Positions 46,432-54,723 of a stretch of 64,000 nt of DNA are shown piece by piece. The first letter of the stretch is position 1. Each line of letters starts with the position of its first letter. Source of the stretch: Verrucomicrobiota bacterium (GTDB lineage: Bacteria; Verrucomicrobiota; Verrucomicrobiia; Limisphaerales; JADJPG01); assembly GCA_016713365.1 (NCBI GenBank), contig JADJPG010000013.1, positions 84,603 to 148,602 of the forward strand. Reading direction: 5' to 3'. A program made the translations under genes and the position numbers. The notes beneath the pieces are model-generated. The model searched no databases. It had not been told where the DNA came from and was given only the letters and a program-made list of their open reading frames with translations.

Positions 46432-49400
46432 ATGAAACTCGCCTTCGCATTGTTCGCGCTGATCGGATTCCAAGCCGGCGCTGCCGACATTGCTGTCACG
46501 ACAACTGTTCCGGCTGACCACGCTCAACGCATGGTCCGGGGCACGGAGGTTTTCGAGAAGCAGGTCCGCCCCCTCTTGATCGAGCACTGCATGAAGTGTC
46601 ATGGAGGCGAAAAGACGAAGGGGGATTTCGACCTCGTGACCCGGGAGGGCCTGCTCAAGGGCGGCGCTGAAGGTCCCGCGGTGAAACTGTACGACTCAAA
46701 GAACAGCAGGCTCCACCAGCTCATCACTCACGCGAAGGAGCCGCACATGCCGTCCAAGGCGAACCAGCTTCCCGCTGCGGCCATCGCCGCCATCGCGGAA
46801 TGGATCGATAACGGCGCGCCCTACGACAAGCCGCTCATCGCGACGACGACAGCGCCGAAGAAAGATCGCGGGGCAATCACCGAAAGCGACCGGCAATGGT
46901 GGGCGTTTCAGCCGCTGAAGCAGTTCCCCGCATTCGGCAACGTGAACGGCGGAGACGCGTCGGCGCGTTCCGCCACGGAAGCCGACCGGCACCCCATCGA
47001 CTCTTTAATTACCGCCAATGCCGGCGGGCAAAAGCTGAAGCTGCGGGGGCCGGCAGATCGTCGGACGCTGATTCGCCGGGCGTCGTTTGATCTGCGCGGA
47101 CTGCCGCCGACTTCCGAAGAAGTGGCCGCCTTCCTCCAAGACAAGTCGCCCGATGCGTGGTCGAAACTCATCGCCAGCTTTCTCGCCAGCCCGCGTCATG
47201 GCGAGCGTTGGGCGCGGCACTGGCTGGATGTCGCGCGCTTCGCCGAGAGCTCGGGGTTCGAGCACGATTACGATCGTCCGAACGCCTACCACTATCGCGA
47301 TTTCGTGATCAAGGCGCTCAACGCGGACATGCCTTACGATCAGTTTGTGCGCTGGCAACTTGCAGGCGATGAACTCGCGCCTGACGATCCGCTGGCGCTC
47401 ATGGCCACGGGTTTTCTCGGCGCGGGCGTTTTCCCGACGCAAATCACGGCCAACGAAGTCGAGCGGGCCCGCTACGATGCGATGGATGACATGCTCGCCA
47501 CGACGGGCACAGCGATGCTCGGACTCACGATCGGCTGCGCGCGCTGTCACGATCACAAGTTTGATCCCATCCCGATCCATGATTACTACCGGATGCTCGC
47601 GAGCTTCACGACGACCGTGCGCAGCGACATCGAGCTCGACTTGCAGCCAGAGGCGAACCGCACGGCGAAGGAGGCATTTGAACGTGAACATACGCCGCTG
47701 GTTGACGCGTTGAAGTCCTACGAAGCGGGCCAGCTCACGGCGAAGTTCAACGCCTGGATCGCCGACGGCGCGCCGTTGCCGAAGCCCGCCAGCTGGGAGC
47801 TGCTCGAAGCGACTGCGCTGACTTCGAAGGCCGGCGCGACGTTCAAGAAACTCGATGACGGGTCGTATCTCGCTGAAGGCAAGAACGGCGACTCGGACGT
47901 CTACACCTTCACCGCGCAGATTCGTTCCCGCGATATTCGCGCGCTGCGGCTCGATGCCATGGCGCACTCGAGCATGGTCAAGGGCGGACCCGGACGCGCT
48001 GGAAACGGCAACATCGGACTCAGCCGCATCCGAGTCTTTGCGTCGACAATGGATGGGAACAACAGCAACGAGGTGAAGATCACCACGGCGCGAGCCACGT
48101 TTGAGCAGAACTCTGGCAACCTCTCCATCGCCTCCGCGCTCGATACCGATCCGCGCTCGGGCTGGGCGGTCGATCCGAAGTTCGGCACGAACCACGCCGC
48201 GATCTTTGAATTCGAGAAGCCCGTCGGCTTCCCGGAAGGCACGCGGCTAGATGTCCGGCTGGAATTCGAACTCAACACGAAACACAACATCGGGCGGCCG
48301 CGTCTCTCGCTGACCACGGCGACGAAGCCGAACTTTGACGGCGAAAGCATCCCGGCCGGCGTGGCGGCAACGATCGAAAAGCTGAAGCGTTCCGGAGAAA
48401 CCGCTTCAACTCTGTCCGCCTCCGAACGCGCCACGTTGATCAACTGGTGGAAGAACTCGGAACCCGGATGGCGGGCGTTGCAGGACAAGGTGGAAGCCCA
48501 CGCGCGTCTGGCGCCAAAGCCGAAGCTCACCAAAGTTCTTGTCTGCGCAGAGGGTTATCCGCCGCTGCGAATGCACACGCAGGGTGCGGACTTCTTTAAC
48601 GAAACCCATTTCCTGCATCGCGGCAGTCCCGATCAGAAGCGAGGCGTCGCTGCGCCGGGCGTGCTGCAGGTTCTGTTGCGCAACGCGGATACCGAGAAGC
48701 GCTGGTCGTGGCAACCACCGGCGGGCGCGAAGTTCTCCGGACGCCGGACCGCGCTGGCCAACTGGATGACCGACAGCGAGCGCGGCGCGGGACATCTGCT
48801 CGCGCGAGTGATCGTGAATCGTCTTTGGCAACATCACTTCGGCCAGGGCCTGGTCGCCACGCCGAATGATTTCGGCGCGCAAGGCGCCCGGCCGGCCAAT
48901 GCCGACTTGCTCAACTGGCTGGCGGGCGAGCTCATCCGCGGCGGCTGGCGACTGAAGCCGATCCATCAGCTCATCATGACGAGCGCGGCCTACCAGCAAG
49001 CCTCAGTAAACAGTCGGTTAGTGACCAGTAAGCAGAAGCCGGACGGTTCAAACACTGGCTCACTGAATACTGATTCACTGATGACTGCCTTCTCGCCCCA
49101 GCCACGCCGTCTCGAAGCGGAAGCCGTGCGCGATTCCCTGCTGTTCGTCTCGGGTGTGCTGGACACGAACATGTTCGGCCCCGGCACACTCGATGAAGCG
49201 AGCCGGCGCCGGAGCATTTACTTCACAGTGAAGCGTAGCCAGCTCATCGGCGCGATGCAGGCGTTCGACGCGCCCGAGCCGCTCGTCAGCCAGGGCACGC
49301 GACCGTCCACCACCGTCGCGCCGCAGGCGTTGCTGCTGATGAACAGCCCGCACGTCCGCTCCTGGGCCGGTGCGTTCGCGAAGCGCTGTTCTCCTTCAAC

Positions 49401-49611
49401 GACGGATTGCCTCGCCGATGTGGTGACGCGCGCCTATTCGCTCGCGCTCAATCGTGTCCCAACAAAACGCGAGCGCGCGGACGCGACGATGTTCATCGAG
49501 GAACAGCTCGCCCGCTACCGCGAGACGAACACCGCCGGGGCGCGGGAGCTGGCCCTTACGGATTTCGCGCAAGTCATCCTGAGCCTCAATGAATTCATCT
49601 ATGTGGACTGA
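46432..49611 (+). CDS. PSCyt1-DUF1549-DUF1553 cytochrome protein (second copy)
   Basis: This 1059-residue protein has a signal peptide (~1-18) and PSCyt1 C53-M-K-C56-H57 in VRPLLIEHCMKCHGG. DUF1549 (~160-400) includes CxxCH in GCARCHDHKFDPI (~369). A discoidin/galactose-binding-like middle (~460-630) takes the place where the first copy has LamG. DUF1553 (~760-1050) closes it. Inside DUF1553, residues ~858-885 are encoded by a repetitive CAGT/ACTG-rich palindromic stretch (49004-49087). It starts at the ATG at 46432, 7 bp after the DUF1501 stop. It overlaps the next DUF1501 gene by 11 bp. Confidence 0.93.
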   Translation: MKLAFALFALIGFQAGAADIAVTTTVPADHAQRMVRGTEVFEKQVRPLLIEHCMKCHGGEKTKGDFDLVTREGLLKGGAEGPAVKLYDSKNSRLHQLITHAKEPHMPSKANQLPAAAIAAIAEWIDNGAPYDKPLIATTTAPKKDRGAITESDRQWWAFQPLKQFPAFGNVNGGDASARSATEADRHPIDSLITANAGGQKLKLRGPADRRTLIRRASFDLRGLPPTSEEVAAFLQDKSPDAWSKLIASFLASPRHGERWARHWLDVARFAESSGFEHDYDRPNAYHYRDFVIKALNADMPYDQFVRWQLAGDELAPDDPLALMATGFLGAGVFPTQITANEVERARYDAMDDMLATTGTAMLGLTIGCARCHDHKFDPIPIHDYYRMLASFTTTVRSDIELDLQPEANRTAKEAFEREHTPLVDALKSYEAGQLTAKFNAWIADGAPLPKPASWELLEATALTSKAGATFKKLDDGSYLAEGKNGDSDVYTFTAQIRSRDIRALRLDAMAHSSMVKGGPGRAGNGNIGLSRIRVFASTMDGNNSNEVKITTARATFEQNSGNLSIASALDTDPRSGWAVDPKFGTNHAAIFEFEKPVGFPEGTRLDVRLEFELNTKHNIGRPRLSLTTATKPNFDGESIPAGVAATIEKLKRSGETASTLSASERATLINWWKNSEPGWRALQDKVEAHARLAPKPKLTKVLVCAEGYPPLRMHTQGADFFNETHFLHRGSPDQKRGVAAPGVLQVLLRNADTEKRWSWQPPAGAKFSGRRTALANWMTDSERGAGHLLARVIVNRLWQHHFGQGLVATPNDFGAQGARPANADLLNWLAGELIRGGWRLKPIHQLIMTSAAYQQASVNSRLVTSKQKPDGSNTGSLNTDSLMTAFSPQPRRLEAEAVRDSLLFVSGVLDTNMFGPGTLDEASRRRSIYFTVKRSQLIGAMQAFDAPEPLVSQGTRPSTTVAPQALLLMNSPHVRSWAGAFAKRCSPSTTDCLADVVTRAYSLALNRVPTKRERADATMFIEEQLARYRETNTAGARELALTDFAQVILSLNEFIYVD
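49004..49087. repeat. Heptad-like CAGT/ACTG palindromic element inside a coding sequence
   Basis: The 35-nt arms (49004-49038 and 49053-49087) around a 14-nt loop are an imperfect palindrome (21 of 35 positions). CAGT or AGT recurs every 7-8 bases on the left, and ACTG does on the right. It is read in frame in the DUF1553 domain. Its composition differs from the surrounding codons, so it looks like an inserted small repeat. Confidence 0.5.
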
Positions 49612-51049
49612 TTCGTCTCCGCTCAATCGTCGGGAAATGCTTCGTCGCGCCGGAAGCGGCGCCGGATTACTCGCGCTCGCCGGGTTGTTCCAGGACACCG
49701 GACTGCTCCTGCCCTCGGCCCAAGCCGCCGCCGCCAATCCACTCGCGCCGCGCCCGTCTCATTTTCCTGCGAAAGCGAAATCGGTGATCTGGCTGTTCAT
49801 GAACGGCGGCCCGAGCCAGGTCGACACGTGGGATTACAAGCCCGAGCTGATCAAGCGCGACGGCACCGAGCTGGCGGGCTTCGACAAGAAGACCGGGTTC
49901 TTCACGGAATCGGTCGGGCCGCTGATGAAATCGCCGTTCGGCTGGGCGCAACACGGTCAGAGCGGCACGTGGGCCAGCGACCTTTTCCCGAACCTCGCGC
50001 GGCACGTGGACAAGATGGCGTTCATCCACTCGTGTCACACGGAATCCAACAATCACAGCCCGGCGCTGTTCATGATCAACACCGGCACCACGCGCATGGG
50101 CGCACCGTGTGTCGGATCGTGGCTGACCTACGGCCTCGGCAGCGAGAGCCGTAATCTCCCGGCGTTCGTGGTGATGAGCGATCCGCTCGATCGCGGACTG
50201 CCCAAGGGCAACGCGAGCAATTGGGGGGCGGGCTTCCTGCCGAGCGTGTATCAAGGAACGTGGCTGCGTCCCAAAGGCGAGCCCATCGACAATCTGAAAC
50301 GTCCCGCCGGCATGGGCGAATCCGCGCAGCGCGCCCAGCTGGATTTGCTCGCGAAACTGAATCGCCATCATCTCGCCCAGTCGCCGGCGGACAACGAACT
50401 GAGCGCGCGCATTGAGAGTTTTGAACTCGCCTACCGGATGCAGACGGCCGCGCCGGAGGCGTTCGACATCGAGCGCGAGCCGGAACACCTGAAGCAGCTT
50501 TACGGGCTCGACCAGAAACACTGCCGACATTTCGCCGCCCAATGCCTCATGGCCCGGCGCATGGTCGAACGCGGCGTGCGTTGCGTGCAGATTTATTCCG
50601 GCGGAATGGAAAACCAACGCAGCTGGGACGGTCATGAGGACATTGTGGGCAACCACCGGGGCTTCGCTCACGAGACGGATCAGCCGATCGCCGGCCTGCT
50701 CGCGGACCTTGAGCAACGCGGTTTGCTCGACGAAACGCTGGTGGTCTGGGGCGGCGAGTTCGGGCGGCTGCCCATTTCCCAGAAAGGCAAGAATCCGGGG
50801 CGGGATCACAATCCCCACGCATTCACTTATTGGATGGCCGGCGGCGGCGTGAAGGCTGGAATGCACCACGGCGCGACGGATGAACTTGGCCACAAGGCCG
50901 CCGTCGACAAGGTGAGCGTGAACGATCTCCACGCCACCATTCTGCACCTGCTCGGCTTCGACCACGAGCGCCTGACCTATTTCCACAACGGCCGGAATTT
51001 CCGCCTCACCGATGTCGCCGGAGAAGTTGTGAAGGCCGTGCTGGCCTGA
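49601..51049 (+). CDS. DUF1501 Tat-exported protein (second copy)
   Basis: This 482-residue protein has a twin-arginine leader (NRREMLRRAGSGAGLLALAG). The DUF1501 body has SVIWLFMNGGPSQVDTWDYKP, FPNLARHVDKMAFIHSCHTES, WDGHEDI, VVWGGEFGRLP and GRDHNPHAFTYWMAGGGVK. It differs clearly from the copy at 44976, so the two pairs are not a recent duplication. The ATG at 49601 is chosen over that at 49589 because it overlaps the upstream gene less. It is the last gene of the DUF1549/DUF1501 run. Confidence 0.93.
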   Translation: MWTDSSPLNRREMLRRAGSGAGLLALAGLFQDTGLLLPSAQAAAANPLAPRPSHFPAKAKSVIWLFMNGGPSQVDTWDYKPELIKRDGTELAGFDKKTGFFTESVGPLMKSPFGWAQHGQSGTWASDLFPNLARHVDKMAFIHSCHTESNNHSPALFMINTGTTRMGAPCVGSWLTYGLGSESRNLPAFVVMSDPLDRGLPKGNASNWGAGFLPSVYQGTWLRPKGEPIDNLKRPAGMGESAQRAQLDLLAKLNRHHLAQSPADNELSARIESFELAYRMQTAAPEAFDIEREPEHLKQLYGLDQKHCRHFAAQCLMARRMVERGVRCVQIYSGGMENQRSWDGHEDIVGNHRGFAHETDQPIAGLLADLEQRGLLDETLVVWGGEFGRLPISQKGKNPGRDHNPHAFTYWMAGGGVKAGMHHGATDELGHKAAVDKVSVNDLHATILHLLGFDHERLTYFHNGRNFRLTDVAGEVVKAVLA

Positions 51050-51071
51050 GCCCCCGCCCACAACTCCACGC

Positions 51072-51665
51072 CTACGAATTTTCCCCTCGATTCTCGAGCT
51101 CGGTGATTCGGCGTTGTAACGGCTCGACCAAGCGCATGACTTCCTCCTCCGTGTAGCGCGGGGTGATGTACTTCGGACAGTTCCAATCGAACGAAATCAC
51201 ATCGATCAGGAACAGCCGCTCCACAATCTTGCGCACTGGCTCGTCGGCCAGTCGCTCGACCAGTCCCGGATGGTCGCGGGCGTCGAGAACCTTGGCGTGG
51301 CCGAGGATCTTCAGCCGCTCGCGATTCGGGTAATCCATCAGGAAGAGCGAAACCCGATCACTGCCAGCAAGATTCCCGGTCGAGAGCATCTGGCGATTGC
51401 CGGAGTAATCCGCGAAGCCGAGGGAATTTGGACCCAGCACTTTCAGGAATCCCGGTTCCCCGCCGCGATGTTGGACGTAAGGCCAGCCATCGCTCGTCAC
51501 CGTCGCCATGTAGAAACTGTCGCGACGCGCAATGAACAGCGCCTCTTCTTCAGTCAGCGGATCGCGTTCGGGCTGCGGCGGAATGTTCTGCACGCGGCCG
51601 AAGTATTGCGCCTGGGCGGCGAGCACTTCGGGCGTGGAGACGATCTGACGGTAGCGTCCAGCCAT
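51072..51665 (-). CDS. Pyridoxamine 5'-phosphate oxidase-family flavoprotein
   Basis: This 197-residue flavin-binding split-barrel protein has SFYMATVTSDGWPYVQHRGG, FADYSGNRQMLSTGNL and VSLFLMDYPNRERLKI. The C-terminal FDWNCPKYITPRYTEEEV is typical of a subgroup annotated as oxidoreductases. FMN or F420 use is likely, and the substrate is unknown. The ATG at 51665 is preceded by AGGA at a suitable distance, while the TTG at 51701 is weaker. It is the last gene of the redox-type cluster on this strand. Confidence 0.85.
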   Translation of the reverse strand: MAGRYRQIVSTPEVLAAQAQYFGRVQNIPPQPERDPLTEEEALFIARRDSFYMATVTSDGWPYVQHRGGEPGFLKVLGPNSLGFADYSGNRQMLSTGNLAGSDRVSLFLMDYPNRERLKILGHAKVLDARDHPGLVERLADEPVRKIVERLFLIDVISFDWNCPKYITPRYTEEEVMRLVEPLQRRITELENRGENS

Positions 51666-51731
51666 GACATTGGTTCCTAGTTTGGTGTCTTGAGGGTTCA
51701 ACGCGCTCGCCTTTTGCGGCGGGCAGGTTGT

Positions 51732-52193
51732 TCACGCCTTTCCGCCGAAACTCACGTGATCATCGAGATCCAGGTAATCGAACCACGACTTCAGATCCTC
51801 GCGTGTCTTGCTCAAACCACCCACGCGTCCCGCAAAATGCTCCAGCGTCTCCACGTCACCGTCCGGACCGCGTTCGTTATGGTATCCACTCCATTGTTGG
51901 ATCTCCCAAGCCTCGCGCTTGAGCGGCGCGTGTTCCTGAACCCACGCAAGGATTTCGCCGTCACCTTTGCCAGCGGCAAGCTCGGCCTTCAGCGCTTCTG
52001 GTGTGATGCCCGTGAACCGGAACCAGTGCCGGTCGATCGGGTTGTTGAATTTGTATTCTCCCGCAGTGCCCGCCAGGTCCGCTCGGCCTTTGTCGAGGAT
52101 GCGCGGAAGGATGACATATCCGCCAAGCCGGACGCGCGGACTGCGCGGCGGACGTTGAGTGAGGTTCGGGGCCGTATTGATTGAGGTGCTCAT
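51732..52193 (-). CDS. DUF5069 protein
   Basis: This 153-residue cytosolic protein matches DUF5069, recognised by RVRLGGYVILPRILDKGRA near the start, the middle FNNPIDRHWFRFTGI and C-terminal FDYLDLDDHVSFGG. Function is unknown. The ATG at 52193 lies 33 bp after the nitroreductase stop. Confidence 0.8.
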   Translation of the reverse strand: MSTSINTAPNLTQRPPRSPRVRLGGYVILPRILDKGRADLAGTAGEYKFNNPIDRHWFRFTGITPEALKAELAAGKGDGEILAWVQEHAPLKREAWEIQQWSGYHNERGPDGDVETLEHFAGRVGGLSKTREDLKSWFDYLDLDDHVSFGGKA

Positions 52194-52226
52194 GGTTGAG
52201 TTTTGGATAAAGGTTCCGCCGACAAA

Positions 52227-52886
52227 TCACGCGACGTGAGTAATGACTTCGCGAGGTGCAAAGCGAACTTTGGGCAAGGACGCATACTTGTCCGTCGCGG
52301 CGCGATAGCCAACAGCGGCGGCAACCACCGTTTGATAACCTTCGGCGGCTAGGCCAAGAATTTCGTCGTAGCCAGAGGGCTCAATTCCCTCCAGCGGACA
52401 GGCATCAATGCCGAGCAACGCCGCGCTGGTGAGGAGATTGCCCAAGGCAATGTAGGCCTGGCGTGCCGCCCAGTGCTGCGGATTGAACTGTTCTGCCGGC
52501 TGTGCAAGGAAGCCAAGCAGGACGTTGCGGAAACCGTCGAGCGACTCACGCGTCACACCGCGCACCTCCGCCATGCGGGCGAGATAGTGATCCACTTCGG
52601 CGGCACCGAGTCCCTTTTTGACGGCGAACACAACGACGTGCGAGGCGTCCGCCAGCTGGCGTTGATTCCAGGAAACGGGAACCAGCTTCTCCTTCGTCGC
52701 CTGGTTCGTGATGACGATGAACCGCCAGGGCTGCAAGCCGAATGACGACGGCGTGAGAACCAGCGCTTCCTCCAGCGCCTGCCAGTCGGCGGCCGGAATC
52801 TTTCGCGTTGGATCGAACTGTTTCGTGGCGTAACGCCAGCGGAGTTGGTTGACGAGGGTGTCGTTGGAAACGGATTTGGTGTTCAT
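52227..52886 (-). CDS. NAD(P)H-dependent nitroreductase-family oxidoreductase
   Basis: This 219-residue FMN protein of the NfsB/nitroreductase family opens with LRWRYATKQFDPTRKI, the FMN-binding arginine region, and keeps LTPSSFGLQPWRFIVI, ALGNLLTSAALLGIDACPLEG and the C-terminal AVGYRAATDKYA. Such enzymes reduce nitro groups, quinones or flavins. The ATG at 52886 starts the usual N-terminus. It sits between DUF5069 and thioredoxin. Confidence 0.92.
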   Translation of the reverse strand: MNTKSVSNDTLVNQLRWRYATKQFDPTRKIPAADWQALEEALVLTPSSFGLQPWRFIVITNQATKEKLVPVSWNQRQLADASHVVVFAVKKGLGAAEVDHYLARMAEVRGVTRESLDGFRNVLLGFLAQPAEQFNPQHWAARQAYIALGNLLTSAALLGIDACPLEGIEPSGYDEILGLAAEGYQTVVAAAVGYRAATDKYASLPKVRFAPREVITHVA

Positions 52887-52923
52887 GGTTCTTGGGGGTG
52901 TTTTGAGTGAATTGTAGGTTTTA

Positions 52924-53256
52924 TCACACCGGCTGCGTGGTCAAGGTGGCCAGTTTGTTTACGATGGCTTTCTTGCTCGCGACACCCGCGCTTTGGGCGC
53001 GCAGTTCGCCGCCGCTGAAATAGAGCAAGGTCGGGATACCGGAGATGTTGTAACGCGCCGCCAGCTCGGGCGATTCGTCCACGTTCACTTTCGCGACGAT
53101 GGCCTTGCCGGTTTGCTCCGTGGCGATCTCGTCGAGGACAGGCGCGAGCATTTTGCATGGCCCGCACCAGTCGGCCCAGAAGTCCACAAGGACAGGCGTG
53201 CTGGAACTATTGATGACGGAGTCGAAGTTGTCCTGGTTCAGTGTTTGCGTTTTCAT
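52924..53256 (-). CDS. trxA: Thioredoxin
   Basis: This 110-residue cytosolic thiol-disulfide reductant has the active site W30-C31-G-P-C34-K and the cis-proline segment (SGIPTLLYFSGGE). The C-terminal helix is intact. It lies in the redox-type cluster, 37 bp upstream of the nitroreductase gene on the same strand. Confidence 0.95.
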   Translation of the reverse strand: MKTQTLNQDNFDSVINSSSTPVLVDFWADWCGPCKMLAPVLDEIATEQTGKAIVAKVNVDESPELAARYNISGIPTLLYFSGGELRAQSAGVASKKAIVNKLATLTTQPV

Positions 53257-53292
53257 AACTCGATTCTGTTGGTCGTTTGTTTCGGAGATTCA

Positions 53293-53859
53293 TCACCCGC
53301 GCCCGAACCAATATTTCGGGTAGGCGTTCTTCTGTGTGGTGTTTAAATAAACCGCCGCAATCAGCACGAGCAGCAGAGCTCCCGCCGCGGTCGGCAGCAG
53401 TAGAAAGCTCCAGTCCGGCTGGGCGAGATGGACGATCACGGGATTCGATCCTGCCGGCGGATGCACCGTGCGCGTCAGCATCATCAAGGCGATGGCGGAA
53501 CCCGCCGCCAGCGCGACGGTCCACCAGTGCGTCCCGAGGAATTTCTGCGCCAGCAATCCCACCAACGAGCTTAGCACATGGCCGAACACCACATTGCGCG
53601 GTTGGGAAAATGGCGATTCAGGAAAGCCAAACAGCAACACACACGACGCACCGAAGGAGCCAAGGACGAGTGGTTGCTGAGAGACCGTTGCCAGCCCGGC
53701 CACGGTTCCAATGGCGACAGCGCCACCCAGGCCTGCGAGGCCGATTTGTTTGAAGCTGGCGCGCGGCGGAAGCACCACGGCTTGCCCGCGAAACTTCGCG
53801 TAGAAGGAGTTTTCACTCGCGGACGTTGCCGGTGTGGCCGTTGGAGTTTGGACATTCAT
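53293..53859 (-). CDS. HPP-family five-span membrane protein
   Basis: This 188-residue membrane protein has about five spans between residues 38 and 180. The signature HPPAGSNP (133-140) lies in the fourth loop. HPP proteins are membrane transport candidates; a plant plastid member has been linked to nitrite transport. The ATG at 53859 is preferred over in-frame codons up to 53898. Its neighbours (AhpD-like, thioredoxin, nitroreductase) suggest a role in nitrogen-oxide or redox stress (inference). Confidence 0.88.
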   Translation of the reverse strand: MNVQTPTATPATSASENSFYAKFRGQAVVLPPRASFKQIGLAGLGGAVAIGTVAGLATVSQQPLVLGSFGASCVLLFGFPESPFSQPRNVVFGHVLSSLVGLLAQKFLGTHWWTVALAAGSAIALMMLTRTVHPPAGSNPVIVHLAQPDWSFLLLPTAAGALLLVLIAAVYLNTTQKNAYPKYWFGRG

Positions 53860-53920
53860 TCTTTTCCCGGGTGGTGCGGTTGGTTGACGCGGAGTCAACC
53901 AACCGCCGTTCTCGGTGGCT

Positions 53921-54508
53921 TCAGTGACTGCAGTCGCAACCCGTCGAGCACGCTTCGGCCGCCGATTGAGTTTCGCCGGGCTTCACCGCTGGAAAGTCCA
54001 CCACGGTCCGCGCGACATGGTTCACATAGTTCGTGAAGATGTTCAGTGCAACGTTGGCAACCGTCTCCACGATTTCGCCGTCGTTCAAACCCGAGGCGCG
54101 GGCGGCTTTCAACGTGGCGTCGCTGACCTCACCTCGTTGCACCACGATGCTGCGCGCGAGCTTCAGGATGGCGTCCGTCTTGTCAGTGGTCGCCGTCGCG
54201 TGACGAGCGTCTACGATGTCCTTCTCCGTCAGCCCGACGTTTCCGCCGATGAACGTGTGCGCGCTCAGGCAGTATTCGCAGAGATTACTCTCGGCGACCG
54301 CGAGCGCGATTTGTTCACGGACCTTCGCATTGAGCGAACCGCCCGCGAGCGCGCCGCTAAAGTTCAGATAGGCTTCCAGCGCCGCCGGCGCGTTGCCCAG
54401 CACGCGGAATAGATTGGGAACCGCGCCGAGCTTGGCTTGGACGCCGTCGAAGAGCTGTTTGGTTTTGCCGGTCACGTTGGCGGGGTCGATTTGAGTGAGG
54501 CGGTTCAT
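53921..54508 (-). CDS. Carboxymuconolactone decarboxylase/AhpD-family protein
   Basis: This 195-residue protein of the AhpD/CMD fold has the peroxidase-type motif E73...C77-E-Y-C80-L-S-A-H84, as in alkylhydroperoxidase D. It reduces peroxides or works with a thioredoxin. The C-terminus adds ACSTGCDCSH, an unusual Cys/His-rich tail that could bind metal. The ATG at 54508 is chosen; the frame is open to 54652. It is the first gene of the minus-strand cluster, facing the GAF sigma-54 activator. Confidence 0.92.
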   Translation of the reverse strand: MNRLTQIDPANVTGKTKQLFDGVQAKLGAVPNLFRVLGNAPAALEAYLNFSGALAGGSLNAKVREQIALAVAESNLCEYCLSAHTFIGGNVGLTEKDIVDARHATATTDKTDAILKLARSIVVQRGEVSDATLKAARASGLNDGEIVETVANVALNIFTNYVNHVARTVVDFPAVKPGETQSAAEACSTGCDCSH

Positions 54509-54576
54509 GTTCGTTCTTTCGTTTTCGATTTTGTTTCGTTTGTTTGTCCGCGTTGTGCGGTCTTGCCATCCCTTAA

Positions 54577-54591
54577 TCACAGTCCATGCCA
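54577..54591 (-). promoter_or_regulatory. Imperfect candidate sigma-54 promoter of the redox cluster
   Basis: Reading the minus strand, TGGCAT (54591-54586) is followed at the right spacing by GTGAT instead of TTGCT. The GG pair and the -13 G fit, but the -12 C is A. A start near 54565 would give a 57-nt leader before the ATG at 54508. The three palindromes upstream are at the usual enhancer distance. Confidence 0.3.
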
Positions 54592-54658
54592 TGTCGCGAA
54601 AAGGGCTGAAAACGCTGATTTCATGGGGCTTTCTGTGGAATCCACTCAACAACCATCA

Positions 54659-54714
54659 CTACGACAACTCGTAGATTACGAATACTCGTTGCCGAATGCT
54701 ACGACTCATCGTAG
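54659..54714. promoter_or_regulatory. Three-site palindromic operator/enhancer array
   Basis: Three 16-bp palindromes share [C/T]TACGA-N4-TCGT[A/T]G: CTACGACAACTCGTAG (54659-54674), TTACGAATACTCGTTG (54676-54691) and CTACGACTCATCGTAG (54699-54714). The first and third are perfect in the 6-bp arms. The centres are 17 and 23 bp apart. They lie between the divergent AhpD-like and GAF sigma-54 activator genes, the last one ending 10 bp before the activator start codon. They are probably binding sites of that activator, which could both activate the cluster and limit its own gene. Confidence 0.75.
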
Positions 54715-54723
54715 TAGTGGGTC

